Counted from the first letter of the stretch, positions 35,665-44,282 are shown. The stretch: 64,000 nt of DNA from Botryobacter ruber (GCF_003347595.2 NZ_QCZK02000004.1:1-64000), one strand, 5' to 3'. Notes: generated by a model from the sequence alone, not told the origin. A program made the numbers and translations.

Positions 35665-36138
35665 TTAGCTCAGGAAAGCTTTCAGCATCCAGAGTGTTTT
35701 TTCGTTTTCGTTGATGTCTTCGCTGATGAGCGCTACGGTTCCTTCGTCTCCGGTTTCGGCAGCCAGGCTAAGAATCTCGCGCTCCAGTCCCAGCAGTACC
35801 GTCAGGTTTTCGTAGGTGGCTTTCACCATATCGATGCCATTACTCAGGTTTCCTGCTTCTGTTATGCTCGACACCTTCAGGTAATCGGAGAATGTGTGCA
35901 GCGGCTGCTGGCCAATTGTCAGGATTCGCTCCGCAATGGCATCTATCTTGGTGAGGACATTGTCGTACAGCTCCTCAAACTTGTCGTGCAGCTGGAAGAA
36001 GTACACGCCCTTCACATTCCAGTGGAAGCCCCGCAGGTTCTGGTAGAATAAGTGGTAATTTGCCAGCAGTACATTCAGCTGGTCTGCTACCTTCTGGCTA
36101 TCTTTCTGCTGCAGTCCTATTTCATTTAGCTTGTTCAT
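35665..36138 (-). CDS. dps: Dps family DNA-protecting ferritin
   Basis: The 157-residue protein forms a dodecameric iron-oxidising cage that protects DNA during peroxide stress. The inter-subunit ferroxidase ligands are His39 (RGFHWNVKG), His51 (QLHDKF), Asp66 and Glu70 (IDAIAERI), with the standard spacing. I chose the internal ATG, which gives the family length; an upstream in-frame start adds 14 residues. A promoter and a perfect OxyR half-site lie directly upstream, and ahpC follows, so it sits in the peroxide regulon. Confidence 0.93.
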   Translation of the reverse strand: MNKLNEIGLQQKDSQKVADQLNVLLANYHLFYQNLRGFHWNVKGVYFFQLHDKFEELYDNVLTKIDAIAERILTIGQQPLHTFSDYLKVSSITEAGNLSNGIDMVKATYENLTVLLGLEREILSLAAETGDEGTVALISEDINENEKTLWMLKAFLS

Positions 36139-36177
36139 AATTTCGTTTTGTTTCGTGCTTGTGCTTAAGGTTCGATA

Positions 36178-36209
36178 CAAAGGTGCAGGGTTTGTGATTA
36201 TAAATCAAA
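36178..36209 (-). promoter_or_regulatory. Bacteroidota promoter of dps
   Basis: On the minus strand TTTG (36206-36209) is followed after 20 bases by CACCTTTG (36178-36185), a near match to TAnnTTTG. It would direct transcription into dps about 30 bases upstream of the ATG. Confidence 0.65.
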
Positions 36210-36229
36210 TCGATTGTTTTTATGATATG

Positions 36230-36244
36230 ATAGATTAAATCTAT
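36230..36244. promoter_or_regulatory. OxyR-type half-site upstream of dps
   Basis: ATAGATTAAATCTAT matches the OxyR half-site ATAGnTnnnAnCTAT at every fixed position and is a perfect palindrome around its centre. It lies about 20 bases upstream of the minus-33 element, where an activator would sit. The divergent oxyR-like gene is 370 bp away. A second half-site of the dimer-of-dimers is only partial. Confidence 0.65.
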
Positions 36245-36250
36245 AGATTT

Positions 36251-36372
36251 GTTTGAATCGTTGATTAACGGTGATTTGCTTGATTTTGAACCGTTGATGG
36301 TAGGATGAAATGATTTTTGTGATTAAATGTTTATCTGAATCAGGATTTACAAAATGATTGAAATTTAAGAAT
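36251..36372. repeat. Family C repeat segment
   Basis: It contains GAACCGTTGATGGTAGGATG and ATCTGAATCAGGATTTACA, sequences that recur near 37.7, 45.8, 47.0 and 54.7 kb. It lies in the dps-oxyR intergenic region. Function is unknown; similar simple sequences are frequent between genes of Bacteroidota. Confidence 0.6.
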
Positions 36373-36395
36373 GAGGCTTTGAACCTGTAGCTTTT

Positions 36396-36477
36396 GCTGG
36401 TGCGAGCTTGTAGCTCGTACCTACATTGAAAAATCTTGTTCAAGGTATGAAGGTACGAGCTACAAGCTCGCACCAGC
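36396..36477. repeat. Perfect 27-base inverted repeat (family D)
   Basis: A 27-base arm (starting GCTGGTGCGAGCTTGTAGC) and its exact complement flank a 28-base spacer. The following 23 bases (GCGGGCACCGCGTCTCTACAG, family E) recur at 45939-45962. The whole sits between dps and oxyR. Confidence 0.85.
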
Positions 36478-36525
36478 ACGCGGGCACCGCGTCTCTACAG
36501 GTAATCCGCATTGCTATCTGTGAAA

Positions 36526-36614
36526 GGGTTGAAAATCTTCAACCCCTACCAAAGTCATTACCTATCTAACTTTCTACCTCCTAAACTCTTAAACTCCCTA
36601 ACTCTCTAACTAAA
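36526..36614. repeat. Family B repeat abutting the oxyR start codon
   Basis: GGGTTGAAAATCTTCAACCC is followed by ACCTATCTAACTTTCTACC-type heptads that run to within three bases of the oxyR ATG. The oxyR leader is therefore made largely of repeat DNA. Confidence 0.8.
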
Positions 36615-37559
36615 ATGACTTTAGTACAGCTCGAATATTTACTGGCCGTAGATACGTACCGCCATTTTGCCACGGCGGCGGAAAATTGTTTTGTAACGCA
36701 GCCCACGCTGAGCATGCAGCTGCAGAAGCTGGAGGAGGAGCTGGGGGTGCAGCTGTTCGACAGGAGCCGGGTGCCGGTGCGGCCCACGGAGCTGGGGAAG
36801 GAAATAATTGCGCAGGCGCGTGTGGTGCTGGCCGAGGCGAAGAAGATTCAGGAGATCGTGCAGAACCAGAAACAGGAGCTGGCAGGGGAGCTGCGCATTG
36901 GTGTCATTCCGACGCTGGCGCCTTACCTTATCCCGCTGTTTATTACCGGTTTTATGCAAAAGTACCCGCAGGTACAGGTTACGGTACAGGAGCTGCTTAC
37001 GCACCAGATTGTGGAGAAGCTAAACCATGAGCTGCTGGATGTGGGGCTGCTGGTGACCCCGCTCGAAGATAAAAGCATAAAGGAACTGCCGCTGTTTTAC
37101 GAAGCCTTTGTCGCTTACATCAACGCCAGCCACCCCCTGGCAAAACGTAAAACCATCGATCCGGACAAGCTGAGCCTCGAAGATCTGTGGGTGCTGAATG
37201 AAGGCCACTGCTTCCGGAGCCAGGTCCTTAACATCTGCAACCGGGGCGGCAAAGCCATGGCAGCTCACTCAGGGCATTTCGACTACAAGAGCGGCTCCCT
37301 CGAAACCCTCCGGCGCATTGTAGAAACCCAGCACGGCCTGACGCTGCTCCCGGAGCTGTCGGTGCTCGACATGCCAGCCGACAAGCGGAAACTGGTGCGC
37401 CCGTTCCAGGAACCGCAGCCGCTGCGGGAGGTAAGCCTGGTAGTACACCGCAGCTTCCTGAAGAAAAAGCTGATTGAGGCGCTGCAGCAGGAAATTATAG
37501 AATCGGTGCCGGAAGAGATCAGGAACAGGAAAAAAGAGCAGGTGGTGGCGATTCGGTAG
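36615..37559 (+). CDS. oxyR: OxyR-type LysR-family peroxide regulator
   Basis: The 314-residue transcription factor has an N-terminal LysR helix-turn-helix (FATAAENCFVTQPTLSMQLQKLEEELG) and a C-terminal sensing domain. Two cysteines fall exactly at positions 199 and 208 (EGHCFRSQVLNIC), the same numbering and spacing as the redox disulfide pair of E. coli OxyR, so peroxide sensing is strongly supported. Likely targets are the adjacent dps-ahpC-ahpD-like genes, with a matching site upstream of dps. Start ATG follows a family B repeat directly. Confidence 0.93.
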   Translation: MTLVQLEYLLAVDTYRHFATAAENCFVTQPTLSMQLQKLEEELGVQLFDRSRVPVRPTELGKEIIAQARVVLAEAKKIQEIVQNQKQELAGELRIGVIPTLAPYLIPLFITGFMQKYPQVQVTVQELLTHQIVEKLNHELLDVGLLVTPLEDKSIKELPLFYEAFVAYINASHPLAKRKTIDPDKLSLEDLWVLNEGHCFRSQVLNICNRGGKAMAAHSGHFDYKSGSLETLRRIVETQHGLTLLPELSVLDMPADKRKLVRPFQEPQPLREVSLVVHRSFLKKKLIEALQQEIIESVPEEIRNRKKEQVVAIR

Positions 37560-37881
37560 TGTGCTAATTTTTTAATGTGCTGATGTGCTAATGGGGTTGA
37601 ATTGTTGAATGGCTAAATCGTTAAATGGTTGTAATCCTGTTAATCCATAAATCTGACGAATCCGAATTCAGACAACAAAGCAAACATAAAATCACACCCA
37701 TCATTCCATCACTACCATCAACTGTTCAGACTAAAAAATCCTGTTGATCCTTCAATCATTTAATCGTGTTCAGACAAAAAATCAGGTACATCTCTAAAAT
37801 CACACAAATCAAAGGTTCAGACAAAAAAAGCGGCTGCCCCAGTCAGGACAGCCGCTCTTCTTATGTTGTTTTTAGCTGGAA
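37560..37881. repeat. Repeat-rich spacer, family C
   Basis: This 322-bp spacer holds several pieces of family C (TCACTACCATCAACTGTTCAG, ATTTAATCGTGTTCAGACAA, AATCCTGTTAATCC) in changing orientation. Between 37829 and 37856 lies the sucD terminator. No ORF was supported. Confidence 0.65.
37829..37856 (-). terminator. sucD terminator
   Basis: AGCGGCTG pairs with CAGCCGCT around a GC-rich loop, and on the minus strand it is followed by TTTTTTTG, 26 bases past the sucD stop. Confidence 0.8.
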
Positions 37882-38772
37882 TTACGCTTTCACGCCAGTT
37901 TCCTGAAGTGCTTTTACCATGGCGTCGCCGATTTCGGCTGGTGACTCTACTACGTAGATGCCGCACTCGCGCATGATCTTCATTTTAGCAGCAGCTGTGT
38001 CGTCGGCGCCGCCTACGATGGCACCTGCGTGGCCCATGCGGCGTCCCGGAGGCGCTGTCTGGCCGGCGATGAAGCCTACAACTGGTTTTTTGTTGCCTGT
38101 TTCTTTGATGTACTGCGATGCCATAGCCTCGTAGTTACCACCGATCTCACCAATCATCACGATGGCGTCCGTCTCAGGGTCGTTCATCAGCAGCTCTACC
38201 GCATTTTTAGTAGGTGTTCCGATGATCGGGTCACCACCGATACCGATAGCAGTAGAAATACCCAGACCTGCTTTCACGATCTGGTCGGCAGCTTCGTAAG
38301 TTAACGTACCAGACTTAGACACGATACCGATACGGCCTGGCTTAAACACGAAACCTGGCATAATGCCTACTTTCGCTTCGCCTGGCGTAATCACACCCGG
38401 GCAGTTTGGTCCGATAAGCGTAAGGTCTTTGTTTTTGATGTAGTTTTTAACATCTACCATGTCCTTAACCGGAATACCTTCGGTGATGGCAACAATTACT
38501 TTGATGCCGGCGTCGGCAGCTTCCATGATGGCATCGGCAGCAAAAGCCGGCGGCACGAAGATGATGGAAACATCGGCTCCGGTTTCCTGTACAGCCTGCG
38601 CTACGGTGTTAAATACCGGGCGGTCTAAGTGGGTAGAGCCCCCTTTGCCTGGCGTTACACCACCAACAACGTTAGTGCCGTACTCAATCATCTGCTGTGC
38701 GTGGAACGAACCTTCCGAGCCGGTGAAGCCCTGCACGATCACTTTGGAATTCTTATTTACTAAAACACTCAT
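37882..38772 (-). CDS. sucD: Succinyl-CoA synthetase alpha subunit
   Basis: Alpha subunit of the TCA-cycle enzyme that converts succinyl-CoA to succinate with substrate-level phosphorylation. The 296 residues have the CoA-binding Rossmann domain ([34 protein letters not shown]) and the phospho-histidine His248 in [13 protein letters not shown]. The start has a clean promoter upstream. The beta-subunit gene is not adjacent in this window. It is transcribed alone. Confidence 0.97.
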   Translation of the reverse strand: MSVLVNKNSKVIVQGFTGSEGSFHAQQMIEYGTNVVGGVTPGKGGSTHLDRPVFNTVAQAVQETGADVSIIFVPPAFAADAIMEAADAGIKVIVAITEGIPVKDMVDVKNYIKNKDLTLIGPNCPGVITPGEAKVGIMPGFVFKPGRIGIVSKSGTLTYEAADQIVKAGLGISTAIGIGGDPIIGTPTKNAVELLMNDPETDAIVMIGEIGGNYEAMASQYIKETGNKKPVVGFIAGQTAPPGRRMGHAGAIVGGADDTAAAKMKIMRECGIYVVESPAEIGDAMVKALQETGVKA

Positions 38773-39101
38773 GTGCGTATCTTAAATAGTTGATGTATAG
38801 AGGGTCTAACTAAAGGTTGTGCAAAAATAGGCTTTTTTGTGGGGCATGCAAAAAATAGTTGGTCTAATTCCAAAACATATGCAAAACTACTGCTACAGCC
38901 CCTTTATGAACAGGTGCAGTTGCCGGGAGTAGCCTTATTTAACAAGAAAGCAGGAGCAAAAGGAGTGGTGGCCGGAGCAGAGAAGTTTTATGCGCTGCTT
39001 CTTTGCTTGCAGCTCCGCTTCCGTCTTGTTTAGCCTGATGCGCCTGCTAAAAAAATTAAATTGCGTACCTTTGTAGCATCATCTTAATAACTGGAACAGA
39101 A
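38773..39101. other. 329-bp divergent spacer sucD / cysteine synthase
   Basis: It holds the sucD promoter, a degenerate family A-like copy at about 38950-38988 (GGAGTGGTGGCCGGAGC), and a TACCTTTG minus-7 element at 39066-39073 for the cysteine synthase gene. No ORF was supported. Confidence 0.55.
38822..38852 (-). promoter_or_regulatory. Bacteroidota promoter of sucD
   Basis: On the minus strand TTTG (38849-38852) and TATTTTTG (38822-38829) are 19 bases apart, an exact match to TTTG-N19-TAnnTTTG, about 50 bases before the sucD ATG. Confidence 0.75.
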
Positions 39102-40085
39102 ATGAAGTATCTGAATCATATAACCGAAGCCATCGGGAATACGCCCCTGGTAAAGCTGAATAAAGTGACGGATGGCATTAAGGCTACCGTGCTGGCCAAA
39201 GTTGAGTATTTTAACCCCGGCAACTCCGTAAAAGACCGCATGGCCATTAAAATGATCGAGGACGCGGAGAAAGCAGGTATCCTGCGCCCGGGTGGTACCA
39301 TCATCGAGGGTACCTCGGGGAACACCGGTATGGGCCTGGCGCTGGTGGCTATTGCCAAAGGCTACAAGTGCATCTTTACCCTGTCGGATAAGCAGGGGCA
39401 GGAGAAGATCAATATCCTGAAAGCGGTCGGCGCCGAAGTAGTGGTATGCCCCACCAATGTACCGCCCGATCATCCGGATTCGTACTACTCGGTGGCGCGC
39501 CGCCTGAACCGGGAAATTCCGAACTCGTTTTACCCGAACCAGTACGATAACCTGTCCAATACCGCGGCCCATTACGAAACGACTGGCCCTGAGATCTGGG
39601 ACCAGACATCCGGCAACATCACCTGCTTTGCCTGTGGCGTTGGCACCGGCGGCACCATCTCCGGTATTTCCAAGTACCTCCGTGAGAAAAACCCGTCTCT
39701 CAAAACAGCCGGAATCGATACTTATGGCTCTGTGTTCAAGAAATACAAAGAAACAGGTGTTTTCGACGAGAAAGAGATTTACCCGTATGCCACCGAAGGG
39801 ATAGGCGAAGACATTCTGCCCAAAAACGTAGACTTCGACCTGATCGACACCTTTGTGAAGGTATCGGACAAAGACGGTGCGCTGATGACGCGGCGGCTGG
39901 CACGGGAAGAGGGGCTGTTTGTGGGCTGGTCGAGCGGTTCTGCCGTTTATGGGGCGCTGGAGTACGCGCGCGAGCACCTGACTGAAAAAGATATGATGGT
40001 GGTGTTGCTGCCCGACCACGGCACCCGCTACCTGGCCAAAATCTACAACGACGACTGGATGCGTTCGCAGGGCTACATCGATTAA
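39102..40085 (+). CDS. PLP-dependent cysteine synthase (CysK/CysM family)
   Basis: The 327-residue enzyme makes cysteine from O-acetylserine and sulfide, or is a close family member. The PLP lysine is Lys44 in NSVKDRMA, the substrate loop is EGTSGNTGMGL and the phosphate-binding loop GVGTGGTISG is present. Length and motifs fit CysM/CBS-core types without a CBS domain. Exact substrate among CysK, CysM or cystathionine synthase cannot be fixed. It is monocistronic and closed by a terminator. Confidence 0.92.
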   Translation: MKYLNHITEAIGNTPLVKLNKVTDGIKATVLAKVEYFNPGNSVKDRMAIKMIEDAEKAGILRPGGTIIEGTSGNTGMGLALVAIAKGYKCIFTLSDKQGQEKINILKAVGAEVVVCPTNVPPDHPDSYYSVARRLNREIPNSFYPNQYDNLSNTAAHYETTGPEIWDQTSGNITCFACGVGTGGTISGISKYLREKNPSLKTAGIDTYGSVFKKYKETGVFDEKEIYPYATEGIGEDILPKNVDFDLIDTFVKVSDKDGALMTRRLAREEGLFVGWSSGSAVYGALEYAREHLTEKDMMVVLLPDHGTRYLAKIYNDDWMRSQGYID

Positions 40086-40105
40086 CAGTTATTTTTGAAA
40101 AAACG

Positions 40106-40135
40106 AAAGCCTGGAAATTGTTTCAGGCTTTTTTA
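40106..40135 (+). terminator. Rho-independent terminator
   Basis: AAAGCCTG pairs with CAGGCTTT and is followed by TTTT, 20 bases after the cysteine synthase stop. Confidence 0.8.
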
Positions 40136-40269
40136 TTGCCTACCTTATCGGGCTGGAATAAAACAAAAATAAGATAACCATAATGCTACGATTTAGGTAG
40201 CTAGTAAAATAGGGGAGGAAACTACTATTGCAGCAGGTTTCCATGGTTTAAAGTTGAGCAGCATAGGGA

Positions 40270-40719
40270 ATGATGAGAAAACTTACTGGTATCTTACTCA
40301 TCGATGATGATGATACAACTAACTTTCTGAACGAACGCCTGTTACGCAGGATGGGGATAGCGGATAATATCCGGACTTTTGTGAACGGGAAACAGGCATT
40401 TGATTACCTCTACAACGTGAGCAACGGAAACTATGAGCCCGGAAGCCCGGATTACTTCCAGCCGGAGCTTATTTTCCTGGATATCAACATGCCGGTAATG
40501 GATGGCTTTGAAATGCTGGACCTGTTTGAGCGCCTGAATCCTGAATTCCGGAACCGGATTGTGATGACGGTACTTACCACCTCCACCCACCCGTATGATA
40601 CCGACACCTCCCGGAAGTTTGCCGCCGAATACCTGACCAAGCCGCTGACTGCCGAGAAGATAAACATGCTGCTCGATAAATATTTTAAGGGCAAGGAAGA
40701 ACCTTTGTCCGAGATGTGA
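40270..40719 (+). CDS. Single-domain response regulator
   Basis: The 149-residue receiver domain has the acidic pocket IDDDD, phospho-acceptor Asp71 (FLDINMPVMDG), the switch Thr in TTSTHPYD and Lys124 (LTKPLT). There is no DNA-binding or enzymatic output, so it probably works by protein-protein contact in a phosphorelay. No histidine kinase gene is adjacent. Start may be either of the two initial ATGs. A minus-strand family A copy begins 14 bases past its stop. Confidence 0.92.
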   Translation: MMRKLTGILLIDDDDTTNFLNERLLRRMGIADNIRTFVNGKQAFDYLYNVSNGNYEPGSPDYFQPELIFLDINMPVMDGFEMLDLFERLNPEFRNRIVMTVLTTSTHPYDTDTSRKFAAEYLTKPLTAEKINMLLDKYFKGKEEPLSEM

Positions 40720-40732
40720 CGGGCTGAAAAAG

Positions 40733-40763
40733 TTCTCTGCACCAGCCACCACAGCCGCTGCTG
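40733..40763 (-). repeat. Family A dispersed repeat, single copy
   Basis: Reverse-oriented copy (CACCAGCCACCACAGCCGCTG) between the response regulator and the TauE gene. With the 48.8 kb copy it shares an extended flank, CTGAAAAAGTT, next to the element. Confidence 0.8.
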
Positions 40764-40776
40764 TACCTTTTCGCTC

Positions 40777-41628
40777 TTAAAACGAAAATCCGAAGTGCGA
40801 TTTAACCGCCAGGTTGATGGCCACGCCAATGCCGGCCAACAGTAATCCAATGCCAATGAGGGTTTCCATGCTTTGCCTGGGCGTGAGGTAACGTTTGAAT
40901 ATGTTTCCGCCTAGTGCCCCCACGGCAAATGCAATAATCAGCGGCAGGCTCCGGTGCCAGAATACGTTGCCGATCAGGTAATGGCTGATGGAGCCCGTCA
41001 CGCTGGTGATCACTAGGATGAACAGCGAGGTAGAGGTGGCCACGTTAGGCGGTATCCGGAAAAGCTTTATCATCATGGGGGTCTGCAAAAAACCACCGCC
41101 AATGCCAAACAATCCTGCCATTATACCCGAAAAGAACCCAAAAATTACGACCAGGCCAGCATTGATGCGGTAGGCCAGGTGGTGCTCCCGGTTTACCCGG
41201 ATAAACGAGGTAGGAATGTTGCGAATGGAGTACATCAGGCCCGAATGCCGGGGTGGTGTCCGGAGCCGGTGCGGTACAACCATTAAAGAGCCAATAAGCA
41301 CAACAAAAGTTGCAAAAATAACCTGCAGCCTGAAAACAGGCAGAAAAGCGACCAGGAAAGCGCCCACCACGGTGCCGGCCACGGCCGGAAACTGGATGAG
41401 CGTGCCCACCAGGTAATCGATGCTTTTGTCGCGCAGGTTGAAAAGAGAGGCAATGATGGCGGCGGGTACTACGGCTGTCATGGTGGAGCCTACGGCAATT
41501 TCCATGTTATACCCGAAAAAGATAATCAGGATCGGCACCATAAACACACCACCCCCAAACCCGATGATAGTTCCGAATCCGCTTACCAGAACGCCCAGAA
41601 GAAATATTAAAAAGTTTTCCATTCGCAA
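40777..41628 (-). CDS. TauE/SafE-type sulfite or sulfonate exporter
   Basis: The 283-residue inner-membrane protein has 7-8 helices and the duplicated TauE/SafE signature GFGTIIGFGGGVFMVPILI and GLFGIGGGFLQTPMMIKLF. Members export or import small sulfur or organic anions; the substrate here is unknown. It lies 45 bp downstream of adenine deaminase on the same strand and could be co-transcribed, but no functional link is apparent. Confidence 0.88.
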   Translation of the reverse strand: MRMENFLIFLLGVLVSGFGTIIGFGGGVFMVPILIIFFGYNMEIAVGSTMTAVVPAAIIASLFNLRDKSIDYLVGTLIQFPAVAGTVVGAFLVAFLPVFRLQVIFATFVVLIGSLMVVPHRLRTPPRHSGLMYSIRNIPTSFIRVNREHHLAYRINAGLVVIFGFFSGIMAGLFGIGGGFLQTPMMIKLFRIPPNVATSTSLFILVITSVTGSISHYLIGNVFWHRSLPLIIAFAVGALGGNIFKRYLTPRQSMETLIGIGLLLAGIGVAINLAVKSHFGFSF

Positions 41629-41673
41629 CAGCGCCAGGGCGCCAGCATGTATAAACTTCCGGGGTGTGCTTAG

Positions 41674-43311
41674 CTACAGCCCGGTAACAGATACGAATTC
41701 AAAAGTTTCCCCGTTAAACAGCCCCTTGTCGCTAAGCTTGAGCGACGGAATAACCAGCAGCGCCATAAAGGAGAGTGTCATGAACGGAGAAGCAAGTTTG
41801 CTGTCCATCTCTTTACTCATACGGTCGATAGCCGAATAAGCTGCTGCTACTTTGTACCCGTCGTTGGCAGACATAATGCCGGCCACAGGTAAAGGCAACA
41901 GCTGTTCGCTGGCGCCATCTACCGCCGATACGCCACCCTTTGCGCCTATAACCAGGTTTATGGCCCGGCACAGGCTTTCGTCGTCTACACCCACGGCAAT
42001 GATATTGTGCGAATCGTGCCCTACAGAAGAGGCAATAGCACCGCGCTGCAGTCCGAAATTCCGGATAAAGGCCACTACAGGAGGAGCCTCGTGGTAGCGG
42101 TTTACCACTGTCAGCTTCAGCACATCCTGGCTCGTATCAGAAACAAGCAGGCCATCCGGAGCCTGTAATGTGGCCCAGCTTTCGCGGGTAACCAGCTGCC
42201 CGTCGAATGCGTCGATTACCCGTATGCAGGCCTCGCCGGTAGCCGGCACGGCAAATTGTTCAGGTATTTTGGGTGTCGTGTTAAAGTTGTTGATTTCCTC
42301 GCTGGGTGTAAAGCTGATCTTCGTTTCTCCAGCTGCTGCCACCAAAGTGCCATCGATGTAGGTAGCGGTAACATTGAAAGCCTCCAGGTTATCCACCAGG
42401 ATAAAATCAGCCGGGTCGTTTTCCCGCAGCAGGCCCACTTCCAGCTTATAATGTTCCACCGGGTTGAGGCAGGCGGCCCGCAGCACATGGAACAGGTTGT
42501 GCCCTTTGGCCAGCGCCCGTTTTACGAGCAGGTTCAGGTGGCCCTCCAGCAGGTTGTCGGGGTGCTTATCGTCGGAGCAGAACATGATGCGGTCGGGGTA
42601 GTCGGCGAGGAGGGGGATGAGCGCTTCGAAGTTTTTGGCGGCGCTGCCTTCCCGGATGAGGATTTTCATGCCGCAGGCCAGCTTGTCCAGCGCCTCTTCG
42701 GCGGTAAAGCATTCGTGGTCGGTAGTAATGCCGGCCGCAGCGTACTGCCGCGCCTGCTCGCCCCGCAGCCCCGGCGCGTGGCCGTCTACGGCTTTTCCGT
42801 ATTTCTTTGCCAGCTCAATCTTCTCCATCACCACCGGGTCGCGGTGCAGCACACCGGGCCAGTTCATCATCTCGGCCAGGTACTTTATTTCGTCGCGCTT
42901 GAACAAGGTTTCGATGTCGGCAGCTGTAATCTCGGCACCCGCTGTCTCGAAAGGCGTAGCCGGCACGCACGACGGCGCCCCGAAATAAAATTTAAACGGC
43001 ACCTTTTTCCCGTTCTCCACCATGTACTCCACGCCCTTCACCCCCAGCACATTTCCGATTTCGTGCGGGTCCGACACCGTGGCAACGGTACCATGCACAA
43101 CAGCCAGGCGGGCAAACTCGCTGGGAACCAGCATCGAACTCTCGATGTGCACGTGGGCATCCACAAAACCGGGCAGAATATAATGGGTGGCTTCTACGGC
43201 TTCACGAACTATTTTTTTTATCTGTCCGTTAGTTACGTGAACAGTGCCTTCGTAAATCTCCTGTTGGTGCAGGTCTACAATGCGTCCGCTGATGGAAAAA
43301 TTGCTTTGCAT
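41674..43311 (-). CDS. ade: Adenine deaminase
   Basis: The 545-residue amidohydrolase converts adenine to hypoxanthine and ammonia in purine salvage. The metal motif is VDAHVHIESSML, typical of adenine deaminase (the HxH of the TIM barrel with the following ESS). Further conserved pieces are HAPGLRG, the TDHECFTAEEALDKL region and the C-terminal beta-domain GVDDESLCRAINLV. It is divergent from the small lipoprotein and cmk. It may be co-transcribed with the TauE gene. Confidence 0.95.
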   Translation of the reverse strand: MQSNFSISGRIVDLHQQEIYEGTVHVTNGQIKKIVREAVEATHYILPGFVDAHVHIESSMLVPSEFARLAVVHGTVATVSDPHEIGNVLGVKGVEYMVENGKKVPFKFYFGAPSCVPATPFETAGAEITAADIETLFKRDEIKYLAEMMNWPGVLHRDPVVMEKIELAKKYGKAVDGHAPGLRGEQARQYAAAGITTDHECFTAEEALDKLACGMKILIREGSAAKNFEALIPLLADYPDRIMFCSDDKHPDNLLEGHLNLLVKRALAKGHNLFHVLRAACLNPVEHYKLEVGLLRENDPADFILVDNLEAFNVTATYIDGTLVAAAGETKISFTPSEEINNFNTTPKIPEQFAVPATGEACIRVIDAFDGQLVTRESWATLQAPDGLLVSDTSQDVLKLTVVNRYHEAPPVVAFIRNFGLQRGAIASSVGHDSHNIIAVGVDDESLCRAINLVIGAKGGVSAVDGASEQLLPLPVAGIMSANDGYKVAAAYSAIDRMSKEMDSKLASPFMTLSFMALLVIPSLKLSDKGLFNGETFEFVSVTGL

Positions 43312-43369
43312 GGGGATGTGTGTGGTTAGATAAATTGCCCTCAGGTAAGGCAGGAACCCTAAATTAGTT

Positions 43370-43377
43370 TATATTTG
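43370..43377 (+). promoter_or_regulatory. Minus-7 element of the lipoprotein-cmk-ispH unit
   Basis: TATATTTG fits TAnnTTTG exactly; no good minus-33 partner is present. It lies 18 bases before the TTG start of the small lipoprotein, so the leader is short. Confidence 0.5.
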
Positions 43378-43394
43378 CGTTAAATTTAGCCGTT

Positions 43395-43550
43395 TTGAGA
43401 AAGATATTTGCATACATGATACTGGCCGGCTTTCTGGCAACAGGCACACTGGCCGGTTGCAGCATGAAAACACCGCAGCAAAAGAAAACAGCGGCATATC
43501 TAAGAAAGAGCAAACGGGGCAATGTACCTTGTCCCTGCGAATCGAACTAA
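43395..43550 (+). CDS. Small cysteine-containing lipoprotein
   Basis: From TTG the 51-codon frame gives a strong lipoprotein signal (RKIFAYMILAGFLATGTLAGC, lipobox LAGC), a basic middle (KTPQQKKTAAYLRKSKRGN) and a CPCESN tail. An internal ATG at 43416 gives a shorter signal and is a weaker start. It precedes cmk by 18 bp and shares its promoter. Function is unknown. Confidence 0.6.
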   Translation: MRKIFAYMILAGFLATGTLAGCSMKTPQQKKTAAYLRKSKRGNVPCPCESN

Positions 43551-43568
43551 CACCCTTTTCAGCCTCTT

Positions 43569-44273
43569 ATGAAGAAGATCGTAATCGCCATTGACGGCTA
43601 CTCCTCATGCGGGAAAAGCACCACCGCCAAATTAGTAGCCGCCGAACTCGGGTACGCCTACATCGATACGGGCGCCATGTACAGAGCGGTTACACTTTAC
43701 TTTCTGCAGCACCACATCTCGCTTACCAATCCCAAAGAGATTCAGAAGGCCCTGAGTAATATCGATATTACCTTCTGGTACAATGCAAAAGCCAAACGCA
43801 ACGAGGTGGTGCTCAACGACCTGAGCGTGGAGGACGAGATACGCAAAATGTATATTTCGAACCAGGTGAGTGAGGTAAGCGTTATTGCAGAGGTGCGCCG
43901 GGCGCTGGTAGCCCAGCAGCAGAAGATGGGTAAAAAGCGTGGCGTGGTAATGGATGGCCGCGACATTGGCACAGCGGTTTTCCCGGATTCCGAGGTGAAA
44001 ATTTTTATGACTGCCGATGTGCTGACACGCGCCAAAAGGCGGCAGCAGGAGTTACTGGAGAAAAAACAGCTTGTAAACCTCGACGAAATCATAACCAACC
44101 TCGAAAAGCGCGACCTGATAGACTCGACCCGTGCCGAAAGTCCGCTGCGCCGTGCCGAAGATGCGTACCTGCTCGATACCTCGCACATGGTGATCGAGGA
44201 ACAGGTAGATTTTGTGCTGCATAAGGTGGGTTCAAAAATATTAAATGAAGCATACTCTGAGCAACAGAGTTGA
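43569..44273 (+). CDS. cmk: Cytidylate kinase
   Basis: The 234-residue enzyme phosphorylates CMP and dCMP. P-loop GYSSCGKST (residues 9-17), GYAYIDTGAMYRAVT, and the nucleotide-binding MDGRDIGTAVFPDSEVKIFMTAD all match. It is followed 9 bp later by ispH, a pairing that is usual in Bacteroidota, and the two lie behind a small lipoprotein gene. Confidence 0.97.
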   Translation: MKKIVIAIDGYSSCGKSTTAKLVAAELGYAYIDTGAMYRAVTLYFLQHHISLTNPKEIQKALSNIDITFWYNAKAKRNEVVLNDLSVEDEIRKMYISNQVSEVSVIAEVRRALVAQQQKMGKKRGVVMDGRDIGTAVFPDSEVKIFMTADVLTRAKRRQQELLEKKQLVNLDEIITNLEKRDLIDSTRAESPLRRAEDAYLLDTSHMVIEEQVDFVLHKVGSKILNEAYSEQQS

Positions 44274-44282
44274 GTGGTAAAC

